From: Tillandsia leiboldiana | Taxonomy: Eukaryota; Streptophyta; Magnoliopsida; Poales; Bromeliaceae | Assembly: GCA_029204045.2 (NCBI GenBank) | Contig: CM055066.1 | Location: 18,548,484-18,612,483 of the forward strand | Direction of reading: 5' to 3' | DNA: 64,000 bases | Shown: positions 9,619 through 21,404 of the stretch, in pieces | Numbering within the stretch: position 1 is the first letter of the stretch | Layout of the letters: every line of letters starts with the position of its first letter | Translations under genes and position numbers: made by a program | The notes under the pieces: model-generated | Seen by the model: only the letters and a program-made list of their open reading frames with translations | Told to the model about the DNA's origin: nothing | The model's database searches: none

Positions 9619-10583
9619 AGTGTCGAAAGGAGTTGCGATGAATGCGGCATTGTATACTCCTTTACCTGTACCGAAAGCACCGTAGGAAGATATAAGCATG
9701 GATTTTGTGCTTGGTCTTTCGAGGACGCAGCAGCGTATAGATTCGGTTATTGTGGTTGTTGATCGATTCTCCAAGATGACACATTTTGTTCCGTGTAGAA
9801 AAATCATAGATGCTAGCAATATAGCCGATTTATACTTCAAAGAGATAGTGAAGTTGCATGGTGTACTGAAGAGCACAGCATCGGATCGGGACACAAAGTT
9901 CATAAGCCACTTTTGGAGAAGTTTTTGGAAGAAATTAGGAATCGAATTGAAATTCAGAACGCCATACCATCCCCATACTGATGGGCAGATTGAAGTAGCT
10001 AGTGAACCGATGCCTCGGTAATTTATTGCGTGTGCTAGCTAGGGACAAGCCGAAGCAGTGGGATTTGGTCCTTCCACAAGCTGAATTATCTTTCAACCGA
10101 TCCCGAAATCATACAACCGGCAAAAGTCCTTTTGAGGTAGTTCATAGCTCTAACCCAAACAGTGTTCTCGATTCAGCTCCTATTCGATATATAGGAAAGC
10201 AAGGTGTTCGGGGAGAAGATAATGCCGTGTAACTTAAATCTATCCATGATGAGATTCGACAATAGATCGAGAGTAGCAACACAAAGTATAAAGAAACAAT
10301 AGATCGGCACATACGGAAGTTGACGTTTAATAAATGCAATTATGTATGGATTATTTTAACTAAGGATCGTTACGCAGCGGGCGAATACAACAAGCTTAGC
10401 GAGGAAAAGATCAGTCCTTATGAGGTGTTAAAGAGAATTAACGACAATGCATATCAAATCAAACTACCGAATCACCTAAAGACGCCAGATGTTTTTAATA
10501 TAAAACATTTGATCCCTTACAACGGAGATTCATCGGAGGACGACGAGTTCAACTCGAGGACGTGTTCTTTCCAACCCGGATGA
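9619..10583 (+). pseudogene. Gypsy integrase core and C-terminus, right half, decayed
   Basis: The translation resumes the interrupted integrase: YTPLPVPKAP, a TAG stop, then SMDFVLGL, VVVDRFSKMTHFVPC, SDRDTKFISHFW and PYHPHTDGQ, which are the catalytic DDE core blocks. A frameshift near 10000 moves the sequence to a second frame (NRCLGNLLR to about 10232). The C-terminal GEYNKLSEEKISPYEVL and DVFNIKHLIPY blocks lie at 10380-10530. No chromodomain is evident. This is a dead gypsy pol fragment that served as the landing site of the copia element. Confidence 0.85.
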
Positions 10584-10590
10584 GGGGGGA

Positions 10591-11090
10591 TGATCCAGCT
10601 AGTTTAGCAATTGCATTTCTGGAGAAGCGCGATTTCGCTAAGCCGAGTCAAAAATCCTGTTAGGCTCAATTCGCAGTTCTCGACTCATTCTAAGTCGCAC
10701 TCAGGTTTCGATTGAGTTAATTCGAACTCTATGCTCTCTCAGCTCTCGACTCTTGGGTGCTACTTGGTTATTCAGACTTTCGTTTAGTATTTGAGATATT
10801 TTAGAAAATTTTATATTTATCCTAAATTAGATTCTGATTAAGTAGTTATGTCGAATATGCTTAGATTTAGAGATATATACTTAAATTTATTATAATTGTA
10901 TTAGAAAAACTGTTAAATTTTAAAATTTTAATTTACAATAGAATTCGTGTATCGCATCTATATATAGGGAAGGTAATGTAACGAGTATATACAGACTTTG
11001 AAGAGTTGAATAATATTTTAGTATTTGTCGAAGAACTGAGTTTTTTGTGTATCTTCTTTTTTTTTCCTTATACTTTTTCATCTTAACACA
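10591..11090 (+). repeat. Probable 3' LTR of the decayed gypsy element
   Basis: A polypurine tract, GATGAGGGGGGA, lies just before TGATCCAGC at 10591, and the stretch can be bounded by ACACA at 11090, giving about 500 bp with TG...CA ends. TATA-like text CTATATATAGGG is near 10960. No partner LTR is visible in the window, so the right boundary is provisional. Confidence 0.5.
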
Positions 11091-11251
11091 TGACTTTATT
11101 AGCCTGCATCACTTATGTAGTGAGCCTCTTTATACAATTTCAACTATAGCAGTTTAATGCAAATATATCAAACTAAATGCCCAATTTAAATTTATATATA
11201 TAGTTACAACTACAATATAGTCACAATTATATACAACCAAACAATTTCTAA

Positions 11252-12037
11252 GGAGTTGTTTGGTTTGGGTACAAAGGGGGGATAAGCCCCCTTTGTACCC
11301 AAACAGAGTAGGATTAAGGGGGGGAACAAGAGGGAATGGGTTGTCCCCGGTAACCCGGTATAGGGGGGGGGGGGGGGGGGGGAACAAGAGTTCCCCCACC
11401 CCCCTCCCCCAACCCTGGAACTATTCTTTTTTTTTTTCTTTTCTTTTTTTTGCCCTTTTCTGCAAGCTTCCCTCTTTTACTTTATTATTTTTTTATTTTT
11501 TTAATTAAAATTTTTAATTTTTAAAAAATAATTAAATTTATAAAATTTAAAATTTAATTTTTTAACTTTATTTTTTAATAAATCTAAAAATTTTATTTTA
11601 TTTTATTTTTTAAAAAAAAATATTAATTTTAAAATTTTAAAATTTATATAATTTTTTAAAAAAAATTTAAAAATTTATATAATTTTAAAAATTAAAATTT
11701 TTGCTCCCACTTAAAATTTAAAAATTAGTTTTTTTTTTGCTCCCACTTAAAATTTTTATAAAAATTAAAATTAATAAAAATTAAAATTTGAACAAATTTT
11801 TAAAAATTAAATTTTTTTAAAAAAAAACTAAAAAGGGAAGGATATATTAGTTATTTTACATAAAATACACTCTCTATTTCTATTATTCTCCATTACCTAT
11901 CAAACACTCTTTTCCTTATACCTGTATTAAGCTAAGACCTAACCAAATACAAATTTACAATAATTTCAGCTTGTTTCAAAAATTATATTTATCTCTGATA
12001 CTACTCATTCTCTTTTATATCCCAACCAAACGAAACC
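11252..12037. mobile_element. Tourist-like (PIF/Harbinger) non-autonomous element
   Basis: The ends are GGAGTTGTTTGGTTTGGG on the left and, reverse-complemented, GGTTTCGTTTGGTTGGGA on the right. Flanks are TAA at 11249-11251 and 12038-12040, the typical 3 bp target duplication of PIF/Harbinger. The interior is AT-rich and non-coding, with a 20-G run at 11363-11382. Confidence 0.65.
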
Positions 12038-12040
12038 TAA

Positions 12041-12734
12041 ATTAATTAGCCATTAAGTTGAATTCGGATCTCCATACGAGACCCCGAATATATTTTATTA
12101 GCTATATCATCTGATCCAAAATCTAAAGTGAAGCCCAGTGCAGTACGGACTCCGCATTCAAATCTTGGAGACTACTCAACTGAGATCAGTTGAAAAAAAT
12201 ATATTGATTGTTATATATGTTGAATACAAAAATAATAAAAAATCTGTTCTCTAAAAATTATAACTTTTGAAAAATAAAGGTTATATTGTATTTTGACTTA
12301 CTATAGTATCTTAATTAAAAATTTAAAATTTAAATTTAAATTTTTAAATATATTTAGTTTTAATATAAAAATATTAAAACATTCGCGGTTCTCTAAAATT
12401 AAGTTTGAGTTTTTTTTTAGAACAATAATGGTTTGACTTTAATTTAATCGTTTAATCACTTTAACTTATTAGTTTATTTAATTGGTGCTAATAGTTTAAT
12501 TATTTGGTGACTCAACTTAGAAGGGAAAAAAATAATATACCCTATGCAACGTAGCGGAATAGTAAAGTGGCATCTGCAGCGAATCCAACTCATGTATAAT
12601 GTATTTAAACCTACTTTAATTCTTCCAAATGTGGTCCCCTCTCATAATAAGTAATTATTGAAATTGATTTAATTAAGGGTTGATTGCGCAATTGATACCT
12701 AACCTTTATTATTATTTTTTAACTTTGATTTTAA

Positions 12735-12774
<40 letters not shown>

Positions 12775-13238
12775 GTTATGAAGTCCCATCGTTTATATTT
12801 TAATGCACTTAGGCCTCAATTATCCAAATTTTAATTAATTTTGACGGTATAGTTCACATGAGCTCTATGAAGCTCTACAGAAGTAGGCCATGGGCCCCCT
12901 AGGATTTTGGAAATTGGAAATTAGTCCTTTATAAGGCCTTAGAGAGTTTTTTGTGAAATTATTTTCTTATAGGGATCTAAGAAAACATAACTTACCACCT
13001 CATTTCTTATAGTGCATTAATTTTTAGGTTTTTTTTTTGTGCCAATTATAATTCCATACAAAATTTTTCATGCACTAGCTAGATGTCTTATCAAATTAAA
13101 TATTTGATGATCAATATAATAAAATTAAAATCTAACAAACTATTACCAGCCAAGTGATAATTTTTCATAATGATCTCAAAGCCGCTAGGGTTCCACCTTG
13201 CTTTTGTATTATGATGAATTAAATTCTTATTTTACGAA

Positions 13239-13334
<96 letters not shown>

Positions 13335-13530
13335 TACATATATAATGGGTTCTTTAATTTGATAATTTTAGTAAAAGTGCATATGCCATTCTGAAATAAT
13401 TCGTTCTCGACTTTTTTTTTTTTTTTTCTTTTTGGACTGAGACCTCTTTATCTTCCAATTTTCAGCTGAATTTATCCAGTTTGTTAAATTAAGAATTTGG
13501 TTAAACTTGGGTTTAGAAAATAAATTTATT

Positions 13531-13574
<44 letters not shown>

Positions 13575-13939
13575 CATATAATTGATCATCTCAATTGATT
13601 TAATTTAATTTATAGAATTTGAGCACTAAAAAAATAACCAAATAAATCTCTAATTAACCACTGATTTATCACTTGAAATTTTTTATTTAAAAAATTTTGG
13701 CCCCTCCAAAGATAAATTTATGACTTCGTCCATGATCATATGGACGGTGAATTATCACAAATAAACCGTAAATTGTCATTATAACGAGAATCTTGGATTA
13801 CTTTTGAGATTGCTCTTTTCAAGTTTTTAAAAAAATTTGATGGCACGCTCGATAAATTCCAAAAAAAAAATAGTAGGCCTCATGTGAGAGATTAAAATAG
13901 TTTTAGATATTGAGAATAACACTAAAGGGTGGTATCGAT
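12041..13939. other. AT-rich non-coding stretch
   Basis: No coding sequence is seen. It contains an ATT microsatellite at about 12735-12774, an AT array at about 13242-13331 and another at 13532-13571. Short frames with isoleucine-tyrosine runs come from the AT arrays. Confidence 0.6.
13242..13331. repeat. (AT)n microsatellite
   Basis: About 45 uninterrupted AT units. A second array of about 20 units is at 13532-13571. Confidence 0.95.
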
Positions 13940-14010
13940 TGTCCCCAGTACAAGTGGCAAAAAATTTAATAGTTGATATTCGAGATTTCGAGTTCGAAGC
14001 CTAAGTTTAT
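13940..14010 (+). repeat. SINE-like tRNA-derived fragment
   Basis: AGTACAAGTGGCAAA and, about 40 bases on, GAGTTCGAAGCC resemble RNA polymerase III A and B boxes. A related sequence on the minus strand at 24840-24905 has GTGTAAGTGGCAAAG and AAGTTCGAAGC in the same order and spacing. Two diverged copies support a repeat family; the SINE assignment is tentative. Confidence 0.4.
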
Positions 14011-14411
14011 TTTCAAAATTAAACGAAGCGAATAGTATGCTATCTTTCTTTCAAAAATTTTCTAAAAAAAAAAAAAAATCATTAAAGGGTGGTGATATGA
14101 GATTGTCCTTGATTCAATTGCCGCACATATGAAAAAAAGGGTTATGACGGAAGTGCAAAAATTGAAAAAAATCATTAGGGACTAATGGTACAGTTAATTG
14201 TAAAGACTAACATTCTAATTCCTAAAATCAAGTAACATTATTAACTAATGGCACAATTAACCCTTCATAAAAAAAAAAAAATAAATAAATAAATAAAATC
14301 ACCAATATATTTAACACTTTTCTTTGTATGCACAATAAATGTGAAAGATATTTTGAATTAGTTTAAAACAAGTAAAAAATAGAGATTAAACCCATTAGAT
14401 TAAGAGCGAGC
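14011..14411. other. AT-rich non-coding stretch
   Basis: Nothing recognisable apart from A-runs and a short partial echo of the SINE-like text near 14088-14120. Confidence 0.5.
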
Positions 14412-14579
14412 AATGCTAGGTGTACACCCCAAATGGGGTGTATATCCTACACCCATTCCATTCTGAGGTGAGTATTTATCTACTCATCACATCGATGTGA
14501 CGAGTATAATTTATTCCATTTCAGAATGAGGCCGGTAAGTGTAAGATGTACATTCTATTTAGAGTGTACATCTAGCATT
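14412..14579. mobile_element. Foldback MITE, near-palindromic
   Basis: The 168 bp sequence is an imperfect palindrome centred on ACATCGATGT near 14493. The outer arms AATGCTAGGTGTACAC and, reverse-complemented, AATGCTAGATGTACAC match closely over about 40 bases, and the inner arms also pair. No coding content. No clear target duplication was found, so the family is open. Confidence 0.65.
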
Positions 14580-15127
14580 CTTTTTAGATTAATTTAACCT
14601 ACGACCGTATAAAAGGATTGAAGTTTAGACGGCTCAAATATTATGTTAACTTAAAATATTGAGCTGGCATGAAACGACTAAAATCTATTTAGCTTCATGA
14701 ATCTGAATATGATGTACATATATATTATACATCTAAAATCTTATTATAGATCTTTTTAAATTAAAATGTAATTAACTTGAATACATTTTATGGCATTAAA
14801 CAAGTAAATTTGTGAAAACTTTTAAATTTTAGACGTATGTGCACATTATCATTTTCCATACCATAAATTATTTTTTAACTATTTGATGGTTAATTGTCAA
14901 TTTTTTAAGATTTGAATATTAATACGTTCATCATTACCTTCTAGTAAGATGTGTGAGGTATTAGAATGAAAAATATTATTTGTATATCTCATATAGAATA
15001 GAATGTAAATGTTATGTTCTTATGATTCTAAAGTTTGAAAAATCTGATTGAATTTTTAAGTAATAATATCTATCTATACAGTTGGCGGTGGCTTCAAGCC
15101 ACGTGTCATATTTTCTGAGGTCCTTTG
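14580..15127. other. AT-rich non-coding stretch
   Basis: No gene, repeat boundary or motif stands out. Confidence 0.5.
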
Positions 15128-15134
15128 CCTCCCC

Positions 15135-15174
<40 letters not shown>

Positions 15175-15177
15175 CCC

Positions 15178-15220
<43 letters not shown>

Positions 15221-15250
15221 ACTCTCTCGCGCGCGCGCGCGCACACACTA
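15128..15250. repeat. Compound C-run / (CT)n / (GC)n / (CA)n microsatellite
   Basis: A run of C with single interruptions (about 15128-15187), then CT units, GC units and CA units. The proline- and leucine-serine-rich frames across it are artefacts of the repeat. Confidence 0.9.
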
Positions 15251-15539
15251 CTAGCCTTCCTCTTTGCCATCCATATGCCTCTTCTCCTTTTCTTCTCTAA
15301 GCCTCTTCTTCCCCTCTCGCTCTCTCTCTCTCTCTCTAACTCTTAGCTATTCTCTCTGGTTGCGTTTGGTTCGGGGTTAAGCCAGTTCCCGCTAAACCGG
15401 GGATAGGTATAAAATTGGGAATTAGAGCTTAATCTCGTTTGGGGATGGTTGTAGGGATAAGAGAATTTGTGTTTGATTTATTAATAGGAATAGGAGGGAT
15501 AAAGAGGATAAGAAGGGTAAATTACCTTTTTGCCCCCAA

Positions 15540-17690
15540 AAGTTAATATGTGATAAAAGTTGTTAAAAATTGATTAGTTCGTTTTAATTAATAGATTAAT
15601 AGTTTAAAAAAATAAAAGTAAAATTATAATCCTTATTAAAATATATTATTTAAAAATAATACATTTAATTTAATAAATAATTTTTTCAACTTAAAATTTA
15701 AATTTAAAATATAAAATTTCACCATTTTAATTTTAAGATTTACAATTTTATAATATTAAATTTAAATAATTAATTTTTAATATAAATTTTTTAAAAAATT
15801 CACAAAATTCGTATATTTGATAAATATTTGTAAATTTGTACCAACGAGCTTTATTATGTCATTAAAATTTGCTAACCTCGTTTATCTCGTCTTAATTCAT
15901 AGATTATTGGTTTAAGAAAATCTAAATAAATTAATAATCTTAATTAAAATGTATTATTATAAAATAATACATTTAATTTAATTTTTAATCTGTTCAATTT
16001 AAAAATTAAATTTAAAATATAAAATTTCACCATTTTAATTTTAAGATTTACAATTTTATAATATTAATTTTAAATAAATAATTTTTAATATAAATTTTTT
16101 AAAAAATTCACAAAATTCGTATATTTGATAAATATTTGTAAATTTGTACCAACGAGCTTTATTATGTCATTAAAATTTGCTAACCTCGTTTATCTCGTCT
16201 TAATTCATAGATTATTGGTTTAAGAAAATCTAAATAAATTAATAATCTTAATTAAAATGTATTATTATAAAATAATACATTTAATTTAATTTTTAATCTG
16301 TTCAATTTAAAAATTAAATTTAAAATATAAAATTTCACCATTTTAATTTTAAGATTTACAATTTTATAATATTAATTTTAAATGAATAATTTTTAATATA
16401 AATTTTTTTAAAAATTCACAAAATTCGTATATTTAATAAATATTTGTAAATTTGTACCAACGAGCTTTATTATGTCATTAAAATTTGCTAACCTTGTTTT
16501 TCTCGTCTTAATTAATAGATTATTGGTTTAAGAAAATCTAAATAAATTAATAATCATAATTAAAATGTATTATTATAAAATAATACATTTAATTTAATTT
16601 TTAATCTGTTCAATTTAAAAATTAAATTTAAAATATAAAATTTCAACATTTTAATTTTAAGATTTACAATTTTATAATATTAATTTTAAATAATTAATTT
16701 TAAATATAAATTTTTTAAAAATTTCACAAAATTCGTATATTTGATAAATATTTGTAAATTTGTACCAACGAGCTTTATTATGTCATTATAATTTGCTAAC
16801 CTTATTTTTCTCGTCTTAATTAATAGATTATTGGTTTAAGAAAATATAAATAAATTTATAATCATAATTAAAATGTATTATTATAAAATAATACATTTAA
16901 TTTAATTTGTAATCTGTTCAACTTAAAATTTAAATTTAAAATATAAAATTTCAACATTTTAATTTTAAGATTTACAATTTTATAATATTAATTTTAAATA
17001 ATTAATTTTAAATATAAATTTTTTTAAAATTTCACAAAATTCGTATATTTGATAAATATTTGTAAATTTGTACCAACAAGCTTTGTTATGTCATTATAAT
17101 TTGCTAACCTTGTTTTTCTCGTCTTAATTAATAGATTATTGGTTTAAGAAAATATAAATAAATTTATAATCATAATTAAAATGTATTATTATAAAATAAT
17201 ACATTTAATTTAATTTTTAATCTGTTCAACTTAAAATTTAAATTTAAAATATAAAATTTCAACATTTTAATTTTAAGATTTACAATTTTATAATATTAAT
17301 TTTAAATAATTAATTTTAAATATAAATTTTTTTAAAATTTCACAAAATTCGTATATTTGATAAATATTTGTAAATTTGTACCAACGAGCTTTATTATGTC
17401 ATTATAATTTGCTAACCTTGTTTTTCTCGTCTTAATTAATAGATTATTGGTTTAAGAAAATATAAATAAATTTATAATCATAATTAAAATGTATTATTAT
17501 AAAATAATACATTTAATTTAATAATTAATCTGTTCAACTTAAAATTTAAATTTAAAATTAAAAATTTCAACATTTTAATTTTAATATTTACAATTATATA
17601 ATATTAAATTTAAATAATTAATTTTTAACTTAATTTGTTGTAAAAAATCACCAAATTCGTATATTTGATAAATATTTGTAAATTTTTATT
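15540..17690. repeat. 308 bp AT-rich tandem repeat, about seven units
   Basis: The landmark CCAACGAGCTTT (CCAACAAGCTTT in one unit) recurs at about 15841, 16149, 16458, 16765, 17073 and 17381, a period of 307-309 bp. Outer units are more degenerate. The array lies downstream of the transposase stop, between gene and left terminus, and makes up over a quarter of the element. Confidence 0.9.
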
Positions 17691-17774
17691 TACAAATTCC
17701 ATATTACTCCCTACTAATATATACACACATCTGTTTATTACAATAATTTATTTATGTACATAATTATCGCCGGA

Positions 17775-19266
17775 CTAACTTCTATTATTCCACAATTGAT
17801 CTGCAATATCCTTTCGAATGGCGTCGCCCCGCCGCGAGTCTGATGCATTGGGCAATGAAGCATCAGGAATTTGAATACCTTCGTCATTCTCTTCCTCAAC
17901 GGTAGCATGTTGGTCAACCGAATCATTGAAGTATCGATCACTACCGTGATGTCTAATAATAAAATTATGTATGACGCAGCAAGCCATTGCAATCAGACAC
18001 TGCACCCTAAACGAAAACGGCGTTGCAATATTTAAAATCTTAAATCGCTTTTTCAATACCCCGAATGTTTTCTCCACCACATTACGTAATTGGGCATGAC
18101 GATGATTATACAGATCCTTCGCGCTCCGATGTACCCGACTACGTGCGTTACTATCAAATTGGCTGATATGATAGCGCTCTCCTCTATACGGCGCCAAAAA
18201 TTTGTCGGTGTTTGCGTACCCAGAATCAACCAAGTAGAATTTTCCTGTTAACGACACAATATAATAAGAAGTTATACTATAATTATATATGTATTAAAAT
18301 TAATAACTGTAATATAGTGAATTGTCAGATTTTCTTACTACCTTCGGGTACTGTGAAACCGCCTGTTTCACACGCCCATCTGAGGACTCGCATATCAGCT
18401 GCGGATCCTTCCCACCCAGTGCAAACAAAAAGAAATTCTTGATCAAAGTTGACCGCAGCCATCACATTTTGTGATGTAAACCCTTTCCGACACCGAAAAC
18501 GTGCTTGGTCCCTCAACTTGACAATCGCCGGAATATGGGTCCCGTCAACCGCACCAATTGCATTCTGCAAATGTACATCGAACATTCAATATCTTTCTTT
18601 TTTAAGCCGTCGTTGGCAATACTCATATAATGAATCGTATAAAATACCAATGATTTAAATTTAATACATCACCTTGAAAGGATGAAAATTTGTACTATCT
18701 GAGATCCGCGGATGAACATGAGTGTTGCTTGTCGGTTGAGTGATATATTCGTCTTTTAACATAACGATGCCCCGCAGTACCTTATTAAAATATCTACTGA
18801 TTGTCTCCCCTGAATGTTGGAATGTTTCGGCGAGCACCCTATTTGCAACGGCGTGGCCAATACCAAAAAGAAATATTCCAAGCTGTTCATCAACGGTGAT
18901 ATGTCTTGAGGCGTGTATAAGTCCCTTACCAACAAGCTCATCTCGTAAAGCAATGAATGTGGTAGTCGTCATTCTGAAATGCTGGTACCCACGGTCTGGA
19001 TGACCATTTAATATATCACCAATAAATTGATGCCCAGTAAATGATCTGGTTCGACATGGACGTCTCGGGATTGGAATAAAATTAGTCTGATCACCTTGAT
19101 CATATTGCATCGCACCGACTTGTTCCCAATAATCGTCATCGTCATCTAATATCGTCAGTATATTCGCAACGATCGCGGACGAAAATATGGTGCGATAAAA
19201 CGAAGCTTCCATTTTTTCTGCAAAGAGCCGTTTGTATTCAAGCAATATGTCGAAGTACATAAACAT
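17775..19266 (-). CDS. PIF/Harbinger DDE transposase, three exons
   Basis: The nuclease that cuts and joins PIF/Harbinger ends. Exons read from the sequence are 19266-18673, 18564-18342 and 18244-17775, with GT-AG borders and a continuous frame of 428 residues. The catalytic acids fit the DDE_Tnp_4 pattern: D205 in GAVDGTH, D279 in YLVDSGY and E330 in VVEKTFGVLKKRF. The upstream helix-turn-helix region contains GIFLFGIGHAVANRVLAETF. No stop or frameshift was seen in the exons. The start at 19266 is the first ATG of the frame; the ATG 54 bases on (MEASFY) is also possible. Both introns are about 100 bp. It probably works with the ORF1 protein encoded just upstream. Function is confident, activity is inference. 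Confidence 0.85.
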
Positions 19267-19380
19267 TGTCTAAACATTACAAACAAATACGTAAAGTATA
19301 TAATGCAACATACAACATAACAAGTCTCGAATATATACCATAGTGGTTATCATCCTCAAATAAAACACATAACAGTAGTA

Positions 19381-19612
19381 CAATATTACATTATCATATA
19401 CCTAATCTAAACATAAAGTAAAGCATCATAATGTTCCTACAATATTACATTATCATATACCTAATCTAAACATAAAGTAAAGCATCATAATGTTCCTACA
19501 ATATTACATTACCAGGTACATATTCTAAACATAAAACTAAGCATCACAATGTTCCTTCAATATTACATTACCAGGTACCTAATTTAAACATGTAATTAAG
19601 CATCACAAATGT
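19381..19612. repeat. 59 bp tandem repeat, four copies
   Basis: Units start near 19381, 19440, 19499 and 19559, each with AATATTACATT and AAGCATCA landmarks. The first two are nearly identical and the others diverged. They lie between the transposase start and the ORF1 stop. Confidence 0.85.
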
Positions 19613-19658
19613 TGCATGCGCGTCGTTCATTGTCATGAATACTGTCGAAAGATTATAT

Positions 19659-20825
19659 TCAAGGGAAGAACTGTCGAAATAAAAGACTATCTTTCGCTAG
19701 TTGGCGATCCAGCCACTTCATAGCATGCGCGTCGTTCATTGTCATGAATACTTGCCTATTCTTGTCTTCTTTTAATGCCTCTGCGGCTGCCACTACCTGA
19801 TCATCTGTAATTCCATGTAAAGAATATACTCGGGCCATACAGTCCTCGATTGTCGCGATATTGCCTCGTTGGCTAATTTCAACTTGGTACATTTGGCGGA
19901 CTAGCTCAAGCTTTTGCTTTCCAATTTCCACCATTTCAGCGAAGGGGTTACTAGTGCCTTGATCCTTTTGCTTCCCAACATTTCTACGCTGGGTATATGA
20001 TCGGCGTGGAGATCGAGGCCTTTTCCCCGCAGAGCTATGCCCTGAACCACTTCCACTAGCACCGATGTTTGGTCCTAGAGGAGCAGGACTTGGCGATCGT
20101 GATGTATAACCCGGCATTATGTTCTCAAAGCTGGGTGGTATAGCTGGATCTTCATCATGAGGAGAAGATGAAGATGAACTATCAACAGTTTCGGGAATTG
20201 GCATAAAAGAGGAAAACCCGAATGTGCCTGTTGCCGTATTTTTTTGAGTCAGAAACTCAATATCCTTATAATGAGGGAATGGTTTATCCCTACATTTTGC
20301 ATAGGCCGGATTCTCCTGGACAAAGACACGAGGATTAGGGTTGCTTCACCAATTTAAATATCTACTAACTTACAATCTTAACGCAAATAATAAAAATTTT
20401 ACCGCGATTACTGCTTCCCAGTCTTCATTATCACCAGGGGTAGGAATGTTGTTCGTGTGATCCCATCCCCAGCCGCTCTTGTTTGATAAGTAGTAATATA
20501 ATGCAAAAGTTCTCTTCAGAACTTTAAGACGGTTCTTTATTTGGTCTTTTTTTAGGTCGATATTAAGTTTAGAATTGACCTCTTTAACGACTCGGTTCCA
20601 CGCCAGAGGTGTGAAAGTACCATTTATATTGTTCCCCAGTGTGTGCTCCTCTATTAACAAAGCTAATAGGGTGCTATCCATAAATTCGGTCCAGTTAGGT
20701 GTTCGCGTTCCCGTTTGTGGGCGCGAACTACTTCCACCTTCTGTCTGCATATTCTCATTTTGACGGTAGTTTTGGGTTTGTTCGATGTTCGGCGTAGGCC
20801 TAGAAAATCTCTTCCAAGGACGCAT
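19659..20825 (-). CDS. PIF/Harbinger ORF1, Myb/SANT-like DNA-binding protein, two exons
   Basis: This is the accessory protein of PIF/Harbinger elements, which in studied members binds element ends and helps bring the transposase to the nucleus. Exons 20825-20403 and 20315-19659 join in phase 0 at a GT-AG intron of 87 bp, giving 359 residues. The first exon has the Myb_DNA-bind_3 fold signature: NWTEFMDSTLLALLIEEH, AWNRVVKEVNSKL and QIKNRLKVLKRTFALYYYL. The second exon continues with NPAYAKCRDKPFPHY, a serine/proline-rich linker, a basic GKRPRSPRRSYTQRR stretch that could be a nuclear signal, and a C-terminal helical region. It is not broken. Transcription from the right part of the element, around the GC-rich array, would place ORF1 before the transposase. 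Confidence 0.78.
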
Positions 20826-21404
20826 CTGATTAAAATAATTTGTTATGGGTAAAGATCATGCAACACTTGATATTGCTTCCCAACATTGGTGTAAAGTAAA
20901 TTAATTATTAATATAGAATTAAATTTGTTGGCCCAAACGGGATGATACTCAACCTTGGTTGTTGTCAAAAAATAGTGTTTTTTTTTTAAATTTTGCTCAA
21001 TTAGTTTCCAACTATACATGGGGTTGCAATGGATTAAAAATCCTTGCCATCCAACTGATGAATATGGAAACTTTCATCATTGCAAAAGGTTGGGTGATTT
21101 CATCCTTTTTGGGTCATTTTTTTACGGCAACAAGCAATTATACATTTTAATTTCCAATTATATATGCGAACAACACTCACTTAAACCAAATATATAGAAT
21201 ATCACAAATATATATAGGAATAATAGGGGAGTGAGATTAATGGAGCGAACTTACTTTGCGTGAGGCTTTCGGAAGACAGAGAATGAAATCAACCCAACAG
21301 ATCGGCACCAAACAGTCAGCAAGGCAGGCAAGGCAGCCAATTCACAATGTTAGAAACACTGTAACCACGACAGCAGCGCAAGATGTACGCGGACGAAGAA
21401 GAAG
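20826..21404. other. Upstream region of Harbinger ORF1
   Basis: Non-coding. On the minus strand it leads from the GC-rich array into the ORF1 start and may be leader or promoter. No TATA box can be chosen with confidence. Confidence 0.4.

Noticed and set aside
13368..13589. 73-codon frame with isoleucine-tyrosine run
   Set aside because: Translation of an AT array with no homologous domain.
14412..14579. CRISPR-like or microRNA gene reading of the palindrome
   Set aside because: One palindrome with no repeat-spacer order rules out CRISPR; a microRNA claim would need small-RNA evidence. A foldback MITE is simpler.
15082..15346. Proline-rich and serine-leucine-rich frames
   Set aside because: Poly-C and CT microsatellite translation.
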